A program made the position numbers and the translations under genes. Below, piece by piece: positions 8,785-19,300 of a stretch of 64,000 nt of DNA; position 1 is the stretch's first letter; each line of letters opens with the position of its first letter. The DNA is taken from assembly GCA_039030715.1 (NCBI GenBank), contig JBCCDU010000011.1:1-64000 (forward strand), read 5' to 3'. This stretch comes from Thermohalobaculum sp039030715. GTDB lineage: Bacteria > Pseudomonadota > Alphaproteobacteria > Rhodobacterales > Rhodobacteraceae. The notes beneath the pieces were generated by a model. That model did not search any database. It saw only the letters and a program-made list of their open reading frames with translations, and had not been told where the DNA came from.

Positions 8785-9548
8785 CAGAGAACCGCCTTGA
8801 ACCGGATCCGAATATAGTCTGCCGTCCAGTTGCCCTGACCATCGCAAAGCGCCGGGCGTAGCAGGTCTTCTATCGCGGCGGTCGCCTCGTCGCGGGCGTC
8901 TTCCGGTATCAAGGCAAGCGCGGGTGCGGCCAGCGTAGCAAGCCATGCGCGCATACCGCTCGCCACCGGCGTCGGCCGTGGGATCAGCGCAATCTCAGAT
9001 ATCGTAAAGCCCGCCGCCTCAAGCCGCGCGGCATGTTCGGCAGTACTGGGAAAATACCAGATATTCTTGAGATCGGTATGGATCCCGTGATCGCGCGCCA
9101 TCACCGCAATGATCGCGGTACGGATCGCGGCGACATTGCCCATACCGCCGAACTCTGCCACCAGCCGCCCACCCGGTCTAAGGCAGCGCTTGATACCGTT
9201 CAGGACGGCATCTGGTTCGGTCATCCAGTGCATGGCTGCATTCGAGAAGACCGCATCGAATGGGCCCTCAAGCTCCAGGTTGTGCGCATCGGCGACGCTC
9301 GCATCCAGACCCGCAGCGCGGGCAGAGGCAACCATGTCTGGGGAGGCATCTACCCCCACGACCTTGGCGCCAGCGTCAGCAATTCGCCGTGTGAGCGCAC
9401 CGTCACCGCAGCCGAGATCCAGAATACGTTCGCCCGGTTGCGGGTCCAGCAGGTCCAGCACCGGCGCACCCAGGTCCGATACGAACCTTGCATTTGCCGC
9501 GTATTGGCTCGCTGACCAGGCGTCGTCTTGCGAGGCGTCGCCGCTCAC
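8784..9548 (-). CDS. Class I SAM-dependent methyltransferase (trans-aconitate methyltransferase-like)
   Basis: Rossmann-fold methyltransferase of 254 aa. Motif I ILDLGCGDG is at residues 42-50, the acidic residue after strand 2 is in VVGVDAS, and LRPGGRLVAEFGG is the post-III motif. AMHWMTEPDAVL resembles the trans-aconitate 2-methyltransferase/malonyl-CoA methyltransferase group, but the substrate cannot be assigned. It overlaps mlaD upstream and the DUF2155 gene downstream by four bases each, so it is translationally coupled in the operon. Confidence 0.88.
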   Translation of the reverse strand: MSGDASQDDAWSASQYAANARFVSDLGAPVLDLLDPQPGERILDLGCGDGALTRRIADAGAKVVGVDASPDMVASARAAGLDASVADAHNLELEGPFDAVFSNAAMHWMTEPDAVLNGIKRCLRPGGRLVAEFGGMGNVAAIRTAIIAVMARDHGIHTDLKNIWYFPSTAEHAARLEAAGFTISEIALIPRPTPVASGMRAWLATLAAPALALIPEDARDEATAAIEDLLRPALCDGQGNWTADYIRIRFKAVL

Positions 9549-9991
9549 CCGCCACTGCCATGGATGAATTTGGCCACGAGATCCATAAGGCTGATCGAAT
9601 CCTGGGTGAATTCCAGTTCCTCGCCGTCGCGCAGCATGAATTCCGACCCGCCAGGCCCTATCGCAAGATAATTGTCGCCCAAAAGGCTGGAGGCGGTTAT
9701 GCGCACATCCGAATCCTCGGGGATCTGGATATCCGAGTCGATGGACAGCGTGACAACCGCCTTATAAGTCTTTGGATCGAGGGCCATATTGGTGATCGAA
9801 CCAACTTTCACGCCACCAATGCGCACATCGCCTCCGGGCGACAAACCTTCGGCCTTGCGGAATTGAGCCGTCAGCTCGTACCCACCCGCGCCACCGGCCA
9901 GGTCGGCTGTGTTCGCGGCATAGACCAGAAATCCCCCAGCAGCGGCCAGAACCACGCCACCGATCAGCGCTTCAACCGTATTGCTTGCCAT
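9545..9991 (-). CDS. mlaD: MlaD-type outer membrane lipid asymmetry protein
   Basis: Membrane-anchored MCE-domain protein of 148 aa that in the Mla system forms a lipid-binding ring beneath the inner-membrane ABC transporter. An N-terminal transmembrane helix (about 7-29) is followed by the MCE domain with LTAQFRKAEGLSPGGDVRIGGVKVG and a hydrophobic C-terminal helix. ATG 9991 has GGAG at a suitable distance. The usual partners mlaE, mlaF, mlaB and mlaC are not in this window, so this copy is orphaned locally. It follows the NDUFA12 gene by six bases. Confidence 0.93.
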   Translation of the reverse strand: MASNTVEALIGGVVLAAAGGFLVYAANTADLAGGAGGYELTAQFRKAEGLSPGGDVRIGGVKVGSITNMALDPKTYKAVVTLSIDSDIQIPEDSDVRITASSLLGDNYLAIGPGGSEFMLRDGEELEFTQDSISLMDLVAKFIHGSGG

Positions 9992-9997
9992 TCTTGC

Positions 9998-10378
9998 TTA
10001 CTCCGGTGACCAGGCTTCGTAATCGCCCGCAACGCGCGGACGTGTCGGCGGCGTCAGCATCGAACCCGGTGGGCGATAGGCGTCGTCAGACCCGGTGAGA
10101 TTGGGTTTATGATCCTTCTCCCACGACTTACGCGGCAAGGCTTGCTCGGTGGGTGGATCTTCGAATGTGTGGTGCAGCCAGCCATGCCAGTCCGGCGAAA
10201 CTCGGCTTGCCTCGGCCACGCCGTTATAGATCACCCAGCGGCGCTTTCCGTCGGCGGTCTGATAGAACACGTTGCCCTGATCGTCCTCGCCTACGCGCTG
10301 GCCCTTGCGCGCCGTGAAGAGGCGCGTGCCGATGGTTTGGCCGTTCCACCAGGTGAAGATTTCGCTCAATAGGCCCAT
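9998..10378 (-). CDS. NADH:ubiquinone oxidoreductase NDUFA12-family subunit
   Basis: Protein of 126 aa homologous to the mitochondrial complex I accessory subunit NDUFA12 (B17.2), kept in alphaproteobacteria. It shows FTWWNGQTIGTRLFT, GNVFYQ, KRRWVIYNG, SRVSPDWHGWLHH and PPTEQALPRKSWEK. It binds at the matrix/cytoplasmic arm of complex I. It heads the minus-strand operon with mlaD. The core nuo genes are elsewhere. Confidence 0.95.
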   Translation of the reverse strand: MGLLSEIFTWWNGQTIGTRLFTARKGQRVGEDDQGNVFYQTADGKRRWVIYNGVAEASRVSPDWHGWLHHTFEDPPTEQALPRKSWEKDHKPNLTGSDDAYRPPGSMLTPPTRPRVAGDYEAWSPE

Positions 10379-10478
10379 GGCCGACTCACTCCTTGTTTCG
10401 AGGCCTGACTATGGCCGTTCGCCGTTCATTCGTCCAGCAGCGGCGGCGGCGCAGGCATTGTCTGCTTCGTTTGCCAGG

Positions 10479-10500
10479 GGCGCGCTGGGGGCGCGCTGGG
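10479..10500. repeat. Perfect tandem duplication of an 11-base GC-rich unit
   Basis: The unit GGCGCGCTGGG occurs twice in tandem (10479-10489 and 10490-10500) in the 232-base gap between the divergent NDUFA12 and fadL-type genes. Nothing else in the gap looks coding. Its role, if any, is unknown. Confidence 0.5.
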
Positions 10501-10610
10501 GTGGAAAACGTATCCACCTGCTGCAAAAACTGAACGCGCCACCCTTGCATCGACGCACTCCAGCAGCGAAGCCTTAGAAAAAGCAAATAAAACTCTAGGG
10601 GGGATCAGCG

Positions 10611-11894
10611 TTGCACTCGAAAACTTTACAGAGCTTTATCGTCATCGCGTTGGCCACAACAGCGATTGGCACCCAACCTGCGGTGGCAGGCGGTTTTCAG
10701 TTGAATGAGAAATCGGCGAGGGCTCAGGGAATGTCCTATGCCGGGTCCGTATCGGCCGCGTCTGATGTCACCTTTGCTGGGTTCAACCCGGCAGCGTTGC
10801 GTGTGGTCGAGACACGGGAAATCGGTCAGAACTTCTCGCTAATCTTCCCGCGGGCAGACGGGCGCACAACCACCAGCACGGTGCCTGCTGACACGCTTGC
10901 CGCACTGGGGATATCGACCGAGACGAATGCCGATCGCTCTGCCGCCGTTCCCGCCTTTGCCTTTGGCTGGCGCTACGACCCAGATATCGTGCTCGGCTTG
11001 ACGGTCAACGCCCCCTTCGGCCTGGCCACCGAAAACCCGGACAATTTCATTGGCGCGGCGGATGGGACGCAATCGAGCCTGCTGACCATCCAGGTCTCAC
11101 CCATGGCGTCCGTGGACGTGACGGATTATCTGACCCTCGGCGGGGCAATCGATTTCCTTTATGTCGATGCGCGATTGGGCAGCGCGGTGGTCAATCTGGA
11201 TGGTAACGATCTGCAGGTTGGATTCTCTGCAGGCGCGCTTCTGGATGTTGGGCCAAGGACAACGATCGGGGTTGCCTATCACCACGGCTTCGATCTTTCG
11301 GTTTCAGGCACCGCGCAGTTCACCGATGCAGGCGCGCCAGCGGCAGGGCTGGCAGGGCAATTCATCCCCACTGTGGTGAATGCCGATTTGCCGCTGGTCG
11401 GTCAGGTTGGTATCACCCATGGGTTCACGGAAGATTTCCGGATGAGCGCTGAATTTCGCTACATCAACTGGTCCGTCTTCGAGAGCATCGACACAAGCAT
11501 CGAAAGCCTTGGCATCGATGCCTCCGATCCGCAGAACTACGAGGATTCAGTTTTCGCCGCGATTGGGGCCGAATACGACTTCACACCCGCATTCACCGGG
11601 CGGATCGGCTTTGCGTATGACCAGACGCCGACGCAGGATACGGTGAGTTTGACCGACGCCGGGCGCGGGCGCACAGTAAGGGTGCCAGACGAGGATCGGC
11701 TGTGGCTGTCAATCGGCGCCAGTATGGATATGGAGCTATTCGGTTTCGACACCACGCTGGATGCGGCCTATTCATTCCTCTACGCGCTGAAGGACCCGGA
11801 AGTAACGGTGTTTGGCGGACCGTTTGCAGGCTCGACAATCGAGTACGATGCCGGCGCCCATATCTTCTCTCTGGGTGGCACGGTGAGGTTTTAA
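10611..11894 (+). CDS. Outer membrane transport protein, FadL/OmpP1/TodX family
   Basis: Outer-membrane beta-barrel of 427 aa that imports hydrophobic substrates such as long-chain fatty acids. A signal peptide (IVIALATTAIGTQPAVAG) is followed by the conserved N-terminal hatch GGFQLNEKSARAQGMSYAGSV. ASDVTFAGFNPAAL is typical of FadL. The C-terminus ends in phenylalanine (FSLGGTVRF), as expected for a BamA substrate. The start is TTG 10611, with AGGGGGG about 8 bases upstream and no in-frame ATG before the mature protein. Its TAA shares the tetranucleotide TTAA with the stop of the convergent tgt gene. Confidence 0.92.
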   Translation: MHSKTLQSFIVIALATTAIGTQPAVAGGFQLNEKSARAQGMSYAGSVSAASDVTFAGFNPAALRVVETREIGQNFSLIFPRADGRTTTSTVPADTLAALGISTETNADRSAAVPAFAFGWRYDPDIVLGLTVNAPFGLATENPDNFIGAADGTQSSLLTIQVSPMASVDVTDYLTLGGAIDFLYVDARLGSAVVNLDGNDLQVGFSAGALLDVGPRTTIGVAYHHGFDLSVSGTAQFTDAGAPAAGLAGQFIPTVVNADLPLVGQVGITHGFTEDFRMSAEFRYINWSVFESIDTSIESLGIDASDPQNYEDSVFAAIGAEYDFTPAFTGRIGFAYDQTPTQDTVSLTDAGRGRTVRVPDEDRLWLSIGASMDMELFGFDTTLDAAYSFLYALKDPEVTVFGGPFAGSTIEYDAGAHIFSLGGTVRF

Positions 11895-13018
11895 AGTGGC
11901 TCGAAATCGCCTTCCGCGCGCTTTGCGTGGAAGGCGGCCTCAAACGCAGCGAATTGGCCCTGCTCGATGGCCAGACGCATGCCTGCCATCAGTTCCTGAT
12001 AGTAATGCAGATTGTGCCAGGTCATAAGCATGGCTGAGATGATTTCGCCCGCTTTGTGAACGTGATGCAGATAGGCACGCGAGTAATTCGCGCAGGCCGG
12101 GCATGAGCAATCCGGGTCCAATGGGCGCGGATCGGCGGCGTGGCGCGCGTTGCGAATGTTCACCACTCCGCGCCGGGTAAAGGCCTGCCCGGTCCGGCCC
12201 GAGCGGCTGGGCAGCACGCAATCGAACATATCCACCCCGCGCTTTACCGCGCCCACCAGGTCGTCCGGCTTGCCGACACCCATCAGGTAACGTGGCCGGT
12301 CAGTCGGCAGCATCTCCGGCGCGAAGTCCAACACATCGAACATCAACTCCTGCCCCTCGCCCACGGCCAGGCCGCCGATGGCATAGCCTTCGAAGCCGAT
12401 CTCGCGCAGCTTCTCGGCACTTTCGGCGCGCAGATCGCGGAACGTGCTGCCTTGCTGGATGCCGAACAGCGCGTATCCGGGCCGGTCGCCAAATGCCTCG
12501 CGCGAACGCAGCGCCCAGCGCATCGAAAGCTGCATGGAGGTCGCGGCCTCTTCCTCCGAGCAAGGAAAGGGTGTGCATTCGTCGAAGGCCATCACGATGT
12601 CCGAGCCCAATTGCCGCTGGATCTGCATCGAACTTTCAGGGCTGAGCATGTGTTTCGAGCCATCGACATGGCTTTTGAAGCTGACCCCATCCTCGGTCAA
12701 TTTGCGCAGGTCGGCCAGGCTCATCACCTGATAGCCGCCGCTATCGGTCAGGATCGGCCCTCCCCAGTTCATGAACCGGTGCAAGCCACCCAGCGCCTCG
12801 ACCCTTTCCGCGCCTGGGCGCAGCATCAGGTGATAGGTGTTGCCGAGCAGGATATGCGCCCCCGTCGCCGCGACGCTGTCCGGCATCATCGCCTTGACGG
12901 TCGCCGCCGTGCCAACCGGCATGAAGGCTGGCGTCTGGATCATACCGCGAGGGGTGGTGATGGCACCCCGGCGCGCGGACCCGTCGCTGCCGAACAGTTG
13001 AAAAGCGAACCTTTGCAC
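11891..13018 (-). CDS. tgt: tRNA-guanine transglycosylase (queuine/preQ1)
   Basis: Enzyme of 375 aa that swaps guanine 34 of GUN-anticodon tRNAs for a queuosine precursor. TPAFMPVGTAATVK begins the barrel, ILTDSGGYQVMSL holds a catalytic aspartate, DECTPF and GIQQGS line the pocket, and CSCPAC followed by LHHVHK is the zinc site. The start is GTG 13018 with GGAG nine bases upstream. gluQ, which modifies queuosine-containing tRNA-Asp, lies 2.5 kb away. Confidence 0.98.
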   Translation of the reverse strand: MQRFAFQLFGSDGSARRGAITTPRGMIQTPAFMPVGTAATVKAMMPDSVAATGAHILLGNTYHLMLRPGAERVEALGGLHRFMNWGGPILTDSGGYQVMSLADLRKLTEDGVSFKSHVDGSKHMLSPESSMQIQRQLGSDIVMAFDECTPFPCSEEEAATSMQLSMRWALRSREAFGDRPGYALFGIQQGSTFRDLRAESAEKLREIGFEGYAIGGLAVGEGQELMFDVLDFAPEMLPTDRPRYLMGVGKPDDLVGAVKRGVDMFDCVLPSRSGRTGQAFTRRGVVNIRNARHAADPRPLDPDCSCPACANYSRAYLHHVHKAGEIISAMLMTWHNLHYYQELMAGMRLAIEQGQFAAFEAAFHAKRAEGDFEPL

Positions 13019-13116
13019 CTGAAACGTCTCCGGAGTTACAGGAAATTACCGCGACATGCGGGCTCTACGCCGATATCGTCAGTGGCCTTAGATCATTTTT
13101 GCTTTGGAGCCTAGCT

Positions 13117-13560
13117 ATGCGTATCCTTGCTGTTCTTGCAGTCTGTCTTGTGTCCAGCCCCGCGCTCGCGGACTGGCAACTCCGCCAAAGCGATGGCTTC
13201 GCCGAGGTCCAGTTCAGCCAGGACGACTATAACCTGGTGATGTGGTGCGACCCGCGCCACGGCCTGCAAATGACACTCCAGAACACCAAACTGACCTCAG
13301 CGGGGTTCGAGGGCGTCAGCAGCTTGGTTCTATGGCTCACCCTGCCGGATGGACGCACCGATCGCTGGCCAGTCGATGTTACACCCGAGGGGCCGGCGCT
13401 GTCCGGGCGTTTCACTGTTTCGGACTTCAATCTCGGCTTTTACAAAGACGGGCAGAATTTCCAGCTCGATTCGCCGCAGACGGGAAAGATCTTTCTCAAA
13501 GGCGGTATGAAAGGCACCGGGGCCGCTCGCCTGGCTTTTCAGGAGCAATGTGGCATCTGA
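13117..13560 (+). CDS. Hypothetical secreted protein
   Basis: Protein of 147 aa with a clear signal peptide (MRILAVLAVCLVSSPALA). The mature part starts DWQLRQSDGFAEVQF and is beta-rich with little charge clustering; two cysteines (VMWCDPRH and QEQCGI) could form a disulfide. I recognise no family. ATG 13117 has GGAG eight bases upstream. It lies between tgt (divergent) and the sufT-like gene, 79 bases before the latter. Coding statistics agree with its neighbours. Confidence 0.8.
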   Translation: MRILAVLAVCLVSSPALADWQLRQSDGFAEVQFSQDDYNLVMWCDPRHGLQMTLQNTKLTSAGFEGVSSLVLWLTLPDGRTDRWPVDVTPEGPALSGRFTVSDFNLGFYKDGQNFQLDSPQTGKIFLKGGMKGTGAARLAFQEQCGI

Positions 13561-13639
13561 GGCTGGTATCGTGAGATCGCCCCTCTGGACGATTTCCTTG
13601 CGACTTTCTATATGGGTGTAGGCGAAGAGGAGATCTGTA

Positions 13640-13999
13640 ATGCCGGACAGCGCGCCGCGAGAGGGTGAACCCCTGATCAAACCGTCGAGCGAGGATCATC
13701 CGCTCTACGAAGATCTCGTGGCCGCGTGCAAGACGGTCTTCGATCCGGAGATTCCTGTGAACATCTACGATTTGGGGCTTATCTACTCCATCCGGGTGGA
13801 TGAGGAGTCCCATGTCGATGTTGATATGTCGCTGACCGCACCGGGTTGCCCGGTTGCTGAATTCATGCCTGGCTGGGTCGCGGAAGCCATCGAACCTGTG
13901 CCTGGCGTCAAAACCGTCAACGTGCAGATCGTGTGGGAGCCACCCTGGGGTATGGAGCGTCTTACCGATGAAGCACGGCTTGAATTGGGAATGATCTGA
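13640..13999 (+). CDS. MIP18/DUF59-type iron-sulfur assembly protein (SufT-like)
   Basis: Protein of 119 aa of the DUF59 (MIP18) family, which helps load or mature Fe-S clusters. FDPEIPVNIYDLGLIYSI, the APGCPVAEFM segment with the conserved cysteine and IVWEPPWGMERLTDEAR are all present. The N-terminal extension (about 20 residues) is charged and variable. It overlaps the IscA-like gene by one base, so the two are coupled. The main suf cluster is not in this window. Confidence 0.93.
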   Translation: MPDSAPREGEPLIKPSSEDHPLYEDLVAACKTVFDPEIPVNIYDLGLIYSIRVDEESHVDVDMSLTAPGCPVAEFMPGWVAEAIEPVPGVKTVNVQIVWEPPWGMERLTDEARLELGMI

Positions 14000-14349
14000 T
14001 GTTTGGAGTTCCAGGGCAGGACCCGGTAACCCTGACACCCGCCGCCATCAAGCGCATACAGAAGCTGATGGATGGGACCCAGGTGAAGGGACTGCGAATC
14101 GGCGTCAAGAAAGGCGGCTGCGCAGGTATGGAATACACCATGGAGCATGCGACCGAGATCGACGAGCATGACGCCGTGGTCGAACGCGAAGGCGCACGGG
14201 TCATGATCGCCCCCATGGCGCAGATGTTCCTGATCGGGACCGAAATCGACTATGAGACCTCCCTGCTAGAGAGCGGGTTCACGTTCAAGAATCCGAACGT
14301 CTCGGAGTCCTGTGGCTGCGGCGAGTCGATTAAGTTCGACAATATGTAA
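13999..14349 (+). CDS. A-type iron-sulfur carrier, IscA/SufA/HesB family
   Basis: Fe-S carrier of 116 aa. The three conserved cysteines are visible: one in KKGGCAGMEY and two in ESCGCGESI near the C-terminus. LTPAAIKRIQKLM is the usual N-terminal helix. It starts at the stop of the SufT-like gene (TGATG), and the TfoX-like gene starts at its own stop (TAATG), so three genes are coupled. Confidence 0.94.
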   Translation: MFGVPGQDPVTLTPAAIKRIQKLMDGTQVKGLRIGVKKGGCAGMEYTMEHATEIDEHDAVVEREGARVMIAPMAQMFLIGTEIDYETSLLESGFTFKNPNVSESCGCGESIKFDNM

Positions 14350-14729
14350 TGGCTGTCAGCGCCGAGTTTTCGGCGCATGTGCGCGATCTCTTCTCGGCTC
14401 TTGGACCGATCCAGATCAAACGGATGTTTGGCGGCGCAGGCGTCTATCTGGACGATGCAATGTTCGCACTGATCTATGAAGATGGCCTGATCTACATGCG
14501 TGGTGACGCCAAACTCGGCCCGGCCTACGAAGCCGAGGGATGCGAGCAATGGGTCTATGACGGCAAAGGCGCGCCGGTCGCCATGCCATATTGGCGCCTG
14601 CCCGACAGCGCGATGGACGACCCGGAGGAAGCGGCGCTCTGGGCGCGCCGCTCGCTGATCCCCGCTGAGCAGGCAGCAGCGGAGAAGCGTGCCGCCAAAG
14701 CCCGCAAGGCGGCCCGCAAAGCCGGTTGA
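14349..14729 (+). CDS. TfoX/Sxy N-terminal domain protein
   Basis: Protein of 126 aa with a single TfoX N-terminal domain (RMFGGAGVYLDDAMFALIYEDGLIYMRGD) and a basic alanine-rich tail (AEKRAAKARKAARKAG). The gamma-proteobacterial Sxy is a competence regulator with two domains; stand-alone N-terminal domains are common in alphaproteobacteria and their role is not settled. It overlaps the IscA-like gene by one base. Confidence 0.9.
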   Translation: MAVSAEFSAHVRDLFSALGPIQIKRMFGGAGVYLDDAMFALIYEDGLIYMRGDAKLGPAYEAEGCEQWVYDGKGAPVAMPYWRLPDSAMDDPEEAALWARRSLIPAEQAAAEKRAAKARKAARKAG

Positions 14730-14785
14730 TCCCCTTGCCTCCCCGGCCTAAACAGCGCTGACCAACGACCGAGGGGAACGCTGAG

Positions 14786-15532
14786 ATGACACGCCGCAAA
14801 CTCGCCGCCGGAAACTGGAAAATGAATGGCACCGGCGCTTCGATCGCCGAATTGATCGCGCTGATGCACGGCACGCAGGATGCAGCGGCCGAGATCCTGA
14901 TCTGCCCGCCGGCAACACTGTTGGCAGCGATGGCCGAAATGGCGCGCGAGAGCAACGTGACCATCGGGGCGCAGGATTGCCATGCTGCGGCGAACGGGGC
15001 GCATACCGGCGATATCTCGGCCGAAATGATTGCGGATGCCGGTGCAAAATTTATCATTATCGGTCATTCCGAACGCCGCGCTGATCACGGCGAGAGCGAC
15101 GCGGATGTGCGGGCCAAGGCCGAAGCCGCCTGGCGCGCGGGTCTCGCCACGATCATCTGTGTCGGTGAGACCGAGGCCGAGCGTGATGCGGGTCGCGCGG
15201 TCGAGGTTGTGACTGGCCAGCTTGGAGGCTCGATTCCCGAGGGCGCTACGGCGGAGAATACGGTGGTGGCCTACGAGCCTGTCTGGGCGATTGGCACGGG
15301 CCGCGTACCTTCGCTGGAAGATATCGCGGAAATCCACGATGCCCTGCGTGCTGCATTGATCGCTCGCGGCGGCGATGGTGTGGGTAACGGAGTACGCTTG
15401 CTCTATGGCGGCTCCGTCAAACCAGGCAACGCGGCAGAAATCTTTAATGTATCCAATGTCGATGGCGGGCTCGTCGGCGGGGCCAGCCTGAAGGCCGAGG
15501 ATTTCATTCCCATCGTCGCGGCGGCCTCCTGA
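14786..15532 (+). CDS. tpiA: Triosephosphate isomerase
   Basis: Glycolytic enzyme of 248 aa that interconverts dihydroxyacetone phosphate and glyceraldehyde 3-phosphate. Catalytic lysine is K12 in GNWKMNG, the histidine is in IIGHSERR and the glutamate in AYEPVWAIGTG; the phosphate loop YGGSVKPGN is complete. The length is normal. gluQ begins 10 bases after its stop, so the two are probably one transcript. Confidence 0.98.
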   Translation: MTRRKLAAGNWKMNGTGASIAELIALMHGTQDAAAEILICPPATLLAAMAEMARESNVTIGAQDCHAAANGAHTGDISAEMIADAGAKFIIIGHSERRADHGESDADVRAKAEAAWRAGLATIICVGETEAERDAGRAVEVVTGQLGGSIPEGATAENTVVAYEPVWAIGTGRVPSLEDIAEIHDALRAALIARGGDGVGNGVRLLYGGSVKPGNAAEIFNVSNVDGGLVGGASLKAEDFIPIVAAAS

Positions 15533-15542
15533 CAGCGCCGCT

Positions 15543-16384
<842 letters not shown>

Positions 16385-16388
<4 letters not shown>

Positions 16389-19300
16389 CGGTCGTTGCGA
16401 TCAAGCTGCTCCACAAAGTCGTCATCCGGCGCGCCGCGCCTGCCGGAGAAAATCTTGCGCAGGAAGCCCGGCGTCAGCAGCGACAGCGGGTTGACCGAGA
16501 TCTGCGGATCCGCCAGCGAGCCCTGCATCGAGAAGGTCATGGCAAAGATCCCCTCACCCTCCCCGCCCGAAAAAATCGCGCCCAGCAGAGGCACTTCGTC
16601 CAACGCGCCAGTCAGGCCATAAGCGGGTGAAATCGCGCCCACCAGGTCGATCTTGTCGGCCTCGCGGTCCACTTCGCCCGACGCCGTCACAGCAAGGCTC
16701 GGGGATTTGGCCCAGGACTTCCCGAGTAGGATACGCCCGTCGATATAGGAAAATGGTGCCCGGATGGATCGAAAAACCAGGCCGGACGACACCTGCTCCA
16801 CCTGTTCCTCGTCGATCTTGCCCGCGCGCAACACGCTGACGACTTCCTCCTCGTCCTGCAGTCGCAGATTTCGGATCTTCAAGAGCCCGGCCAGATCGAC
16901 ACCCGGTTCGGGGTCTAATTCCGCGCGCAGGGTCAGCTCGCCCTCACGCCCGCCATCATAAACATCGAGGTGTTGCAGCAGTGCGCCCGCATCATTGGTT
17001 GTCAGCGTCAGTATGTCGGCTCCGTCGGCGGGCGCACGATAACCAGCCTCGACCGCTGCACCGGCGCCCACCCGCGCGGTGATCTGGGCGGAAGCACCCT
17101 CGACCCCGCGGCTGAAACGCCCCTTCGCATCGGCAAGATCAATCCCTTCGGAGACAGTCAGCAGATCCAGGTCGAAGCCGACATCCAGCGGCGCCGGGTT
17201 TTCAGTGGTTTCCTCTTGCTCCCCCGCCAGATCGAAAGCTGTGATGTCCAACTTTGCACCCGAAAGCTCCAGCGCCATGCCGCGACCGGCGGGGCTTACC
17301 TCGACCCGCATATCGATACGATCGTCCAGTCGAAGTCGGGCGATACGAGCCTCCCTCAGCGCGCCCGAGGCGTCCAGCGCCACCGAGCCACGGGCAGACA
17401 GTCCCGCTGCACGGAGGTCGAACTGATCGATCGTCACGCGCTCGCCAACACTTCCCCGCAGGTCCAGCGAGCCCGCCGTTCCAGGTCGCTTTCGCCAATC
17501 TAGACCTTCGATCCGCAACGCGGCGTCCTCCAGATCGGCCTTCAGATCCAACGCTTTTATGGAATTTCCCGCCTGACCGACGGTGATTGCCGCATTTATG
17601 CTGCCCTCGTCAAAACCGGGGATCGCTGCATCGAACCTGGTCAGCAGGTCGGGTGTCACCACACCTCTGGCTTCGATTTTACGGTGATCCGGCCCGGCGC
17701 CGTAGTTCTCGCGCCATGCCAGCCGCAACGGGGTGCCATCAACGGCAACCTCACCTGAAATCGTCATGGCCGAGGTCGTGGCGTCCAGTTTGATCTGCTG
17801 CGCGCCCACCTTGACCGATCGGCCCGGCAGCGCAAAGGGCATGGAGACATCGCGGATCGTCGAGCTGACATCCACCGTTACCTGATCCAGCAACAGGTCG
17901 TTGAGCAATGGAAATGTCAGCGCGGCATTCACCTGCGCATCGCCTTTGATCGCGGCTGTATCGAGCCCCAGCTTGCTGACCAGGCCAAGGGGCTCCTCAT
18001 CGATCAGTGCCAGGATCGGTCCAACACCGCCTTCGCCGCTGATCGCAATTTCGGCCGGCGTAACCACACCCCAGAGATCGCGGAACACCAGGCGCGACGG
18101 ACCGAGGCGCACCGGCTGCCCCTCGACTGGTTCGACCACACCATCTTCCAAGAACAGGAAGAAGTCGTGGAAGGTCAGATGCCCCCTACCACGCGCCTCG
18201 CGGATCGGAGACATCGGATCGAGATAGGTGGAGCGGAGATTCGAGTAGGTGAAATCGAGGCTGAGTTGCGGCTCACCCTCCGCGACCCGTAGATGGGCGA
18301 CCACGGTGTTGATCAGTCCCTGCTGGATGTTGTCGTCGATCCAGTCGCGGGCATTCACAGCGGCCGCAAGGGGCCAGTGGGCCATCAACTGGTCGACCGT
18401 CATATTGATCGCCGAAGCGCGCAGGTCCGTCAGCAGCGCGTCGCCGCTTGGCCGCACTTCCCCGTTCAGCCCGATGATCAGATCCCCCTCGCTGAGATAG
18501 GCGTCACGGACCGACACAGTCGCCGGATTTCCCGTCTCCGGGTCCAGCGCGACGCGCCCCGTGATCAGGCCATCGTCGAATTCCAGCGTCTCGGCGAAGA
18601 TCTCCGGGATGAAGACACGCATCTCGTGTACTTCGATCTGAGTATCCAGATTGGCGACTTTGCCACCCTCATCGCGCACGACATCTACAAAGCCCGAGAT
18701 GCGCGCGACGGTTGTCGGACCGCGGATTGCCATGGTCTCGATATCCAACCGCTCCACCAGGTGGTCGTAGGTGAAGGCCAGATCCAGCCGCTCGAAGCGC
18801 CGCGCTGCGATACCGGAAAGGCGGACCAGACCATCATCCGCCCGCAGAATGCCCGAGACATCTCCGAGCACCCCGTTCCGATCCATGACCGTGATGAACG
18901 AACCTGAGAGCGTGCCATCGGCCAGTTGTGACCAGTCCACGTCAGGAACCTGCGCTTTCAACAGATCGGGCTGCACTCCGCTGAACTGCAGGTCGATCTC
19001 GGTCTGGCCGGTTCCTGCGCGACGGTCGGCAACGATTGTCAGGGGAACATCGGCGCGGGCGCCGCCATCCAGTCTGGCGGTCAAAGTCGCGGTCGCGCCA
19101 TCTTCGTTTCGCCGGATGCGGATATTCGCCAGGTTGGTCTCCCACCCGCCGCCAGTGATCTGATCCAAATAGGAAAAATCGATCCCCAGAATCGATATCT
19201 CGGACAGACGTGCGAGTTCGGGTATCGGGTCCATATCGCCAACGAACCCGTCCATGACGCGAGCGATGGCGTCAAATTGTTCGGTTTCGACCCTGCCAGC

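Noticed and set aside
10386..10586. 66-codon frame in the gap before the FadL-type gene
   Set aside because: Composition is not protein-like, it has no ribosome site and it covers the 11-base tandem repeat.
12140..13114. 324-codon open frame on the plus strand
   Set aside because: It is the antisense shadow of tgt, which is fully conserved.
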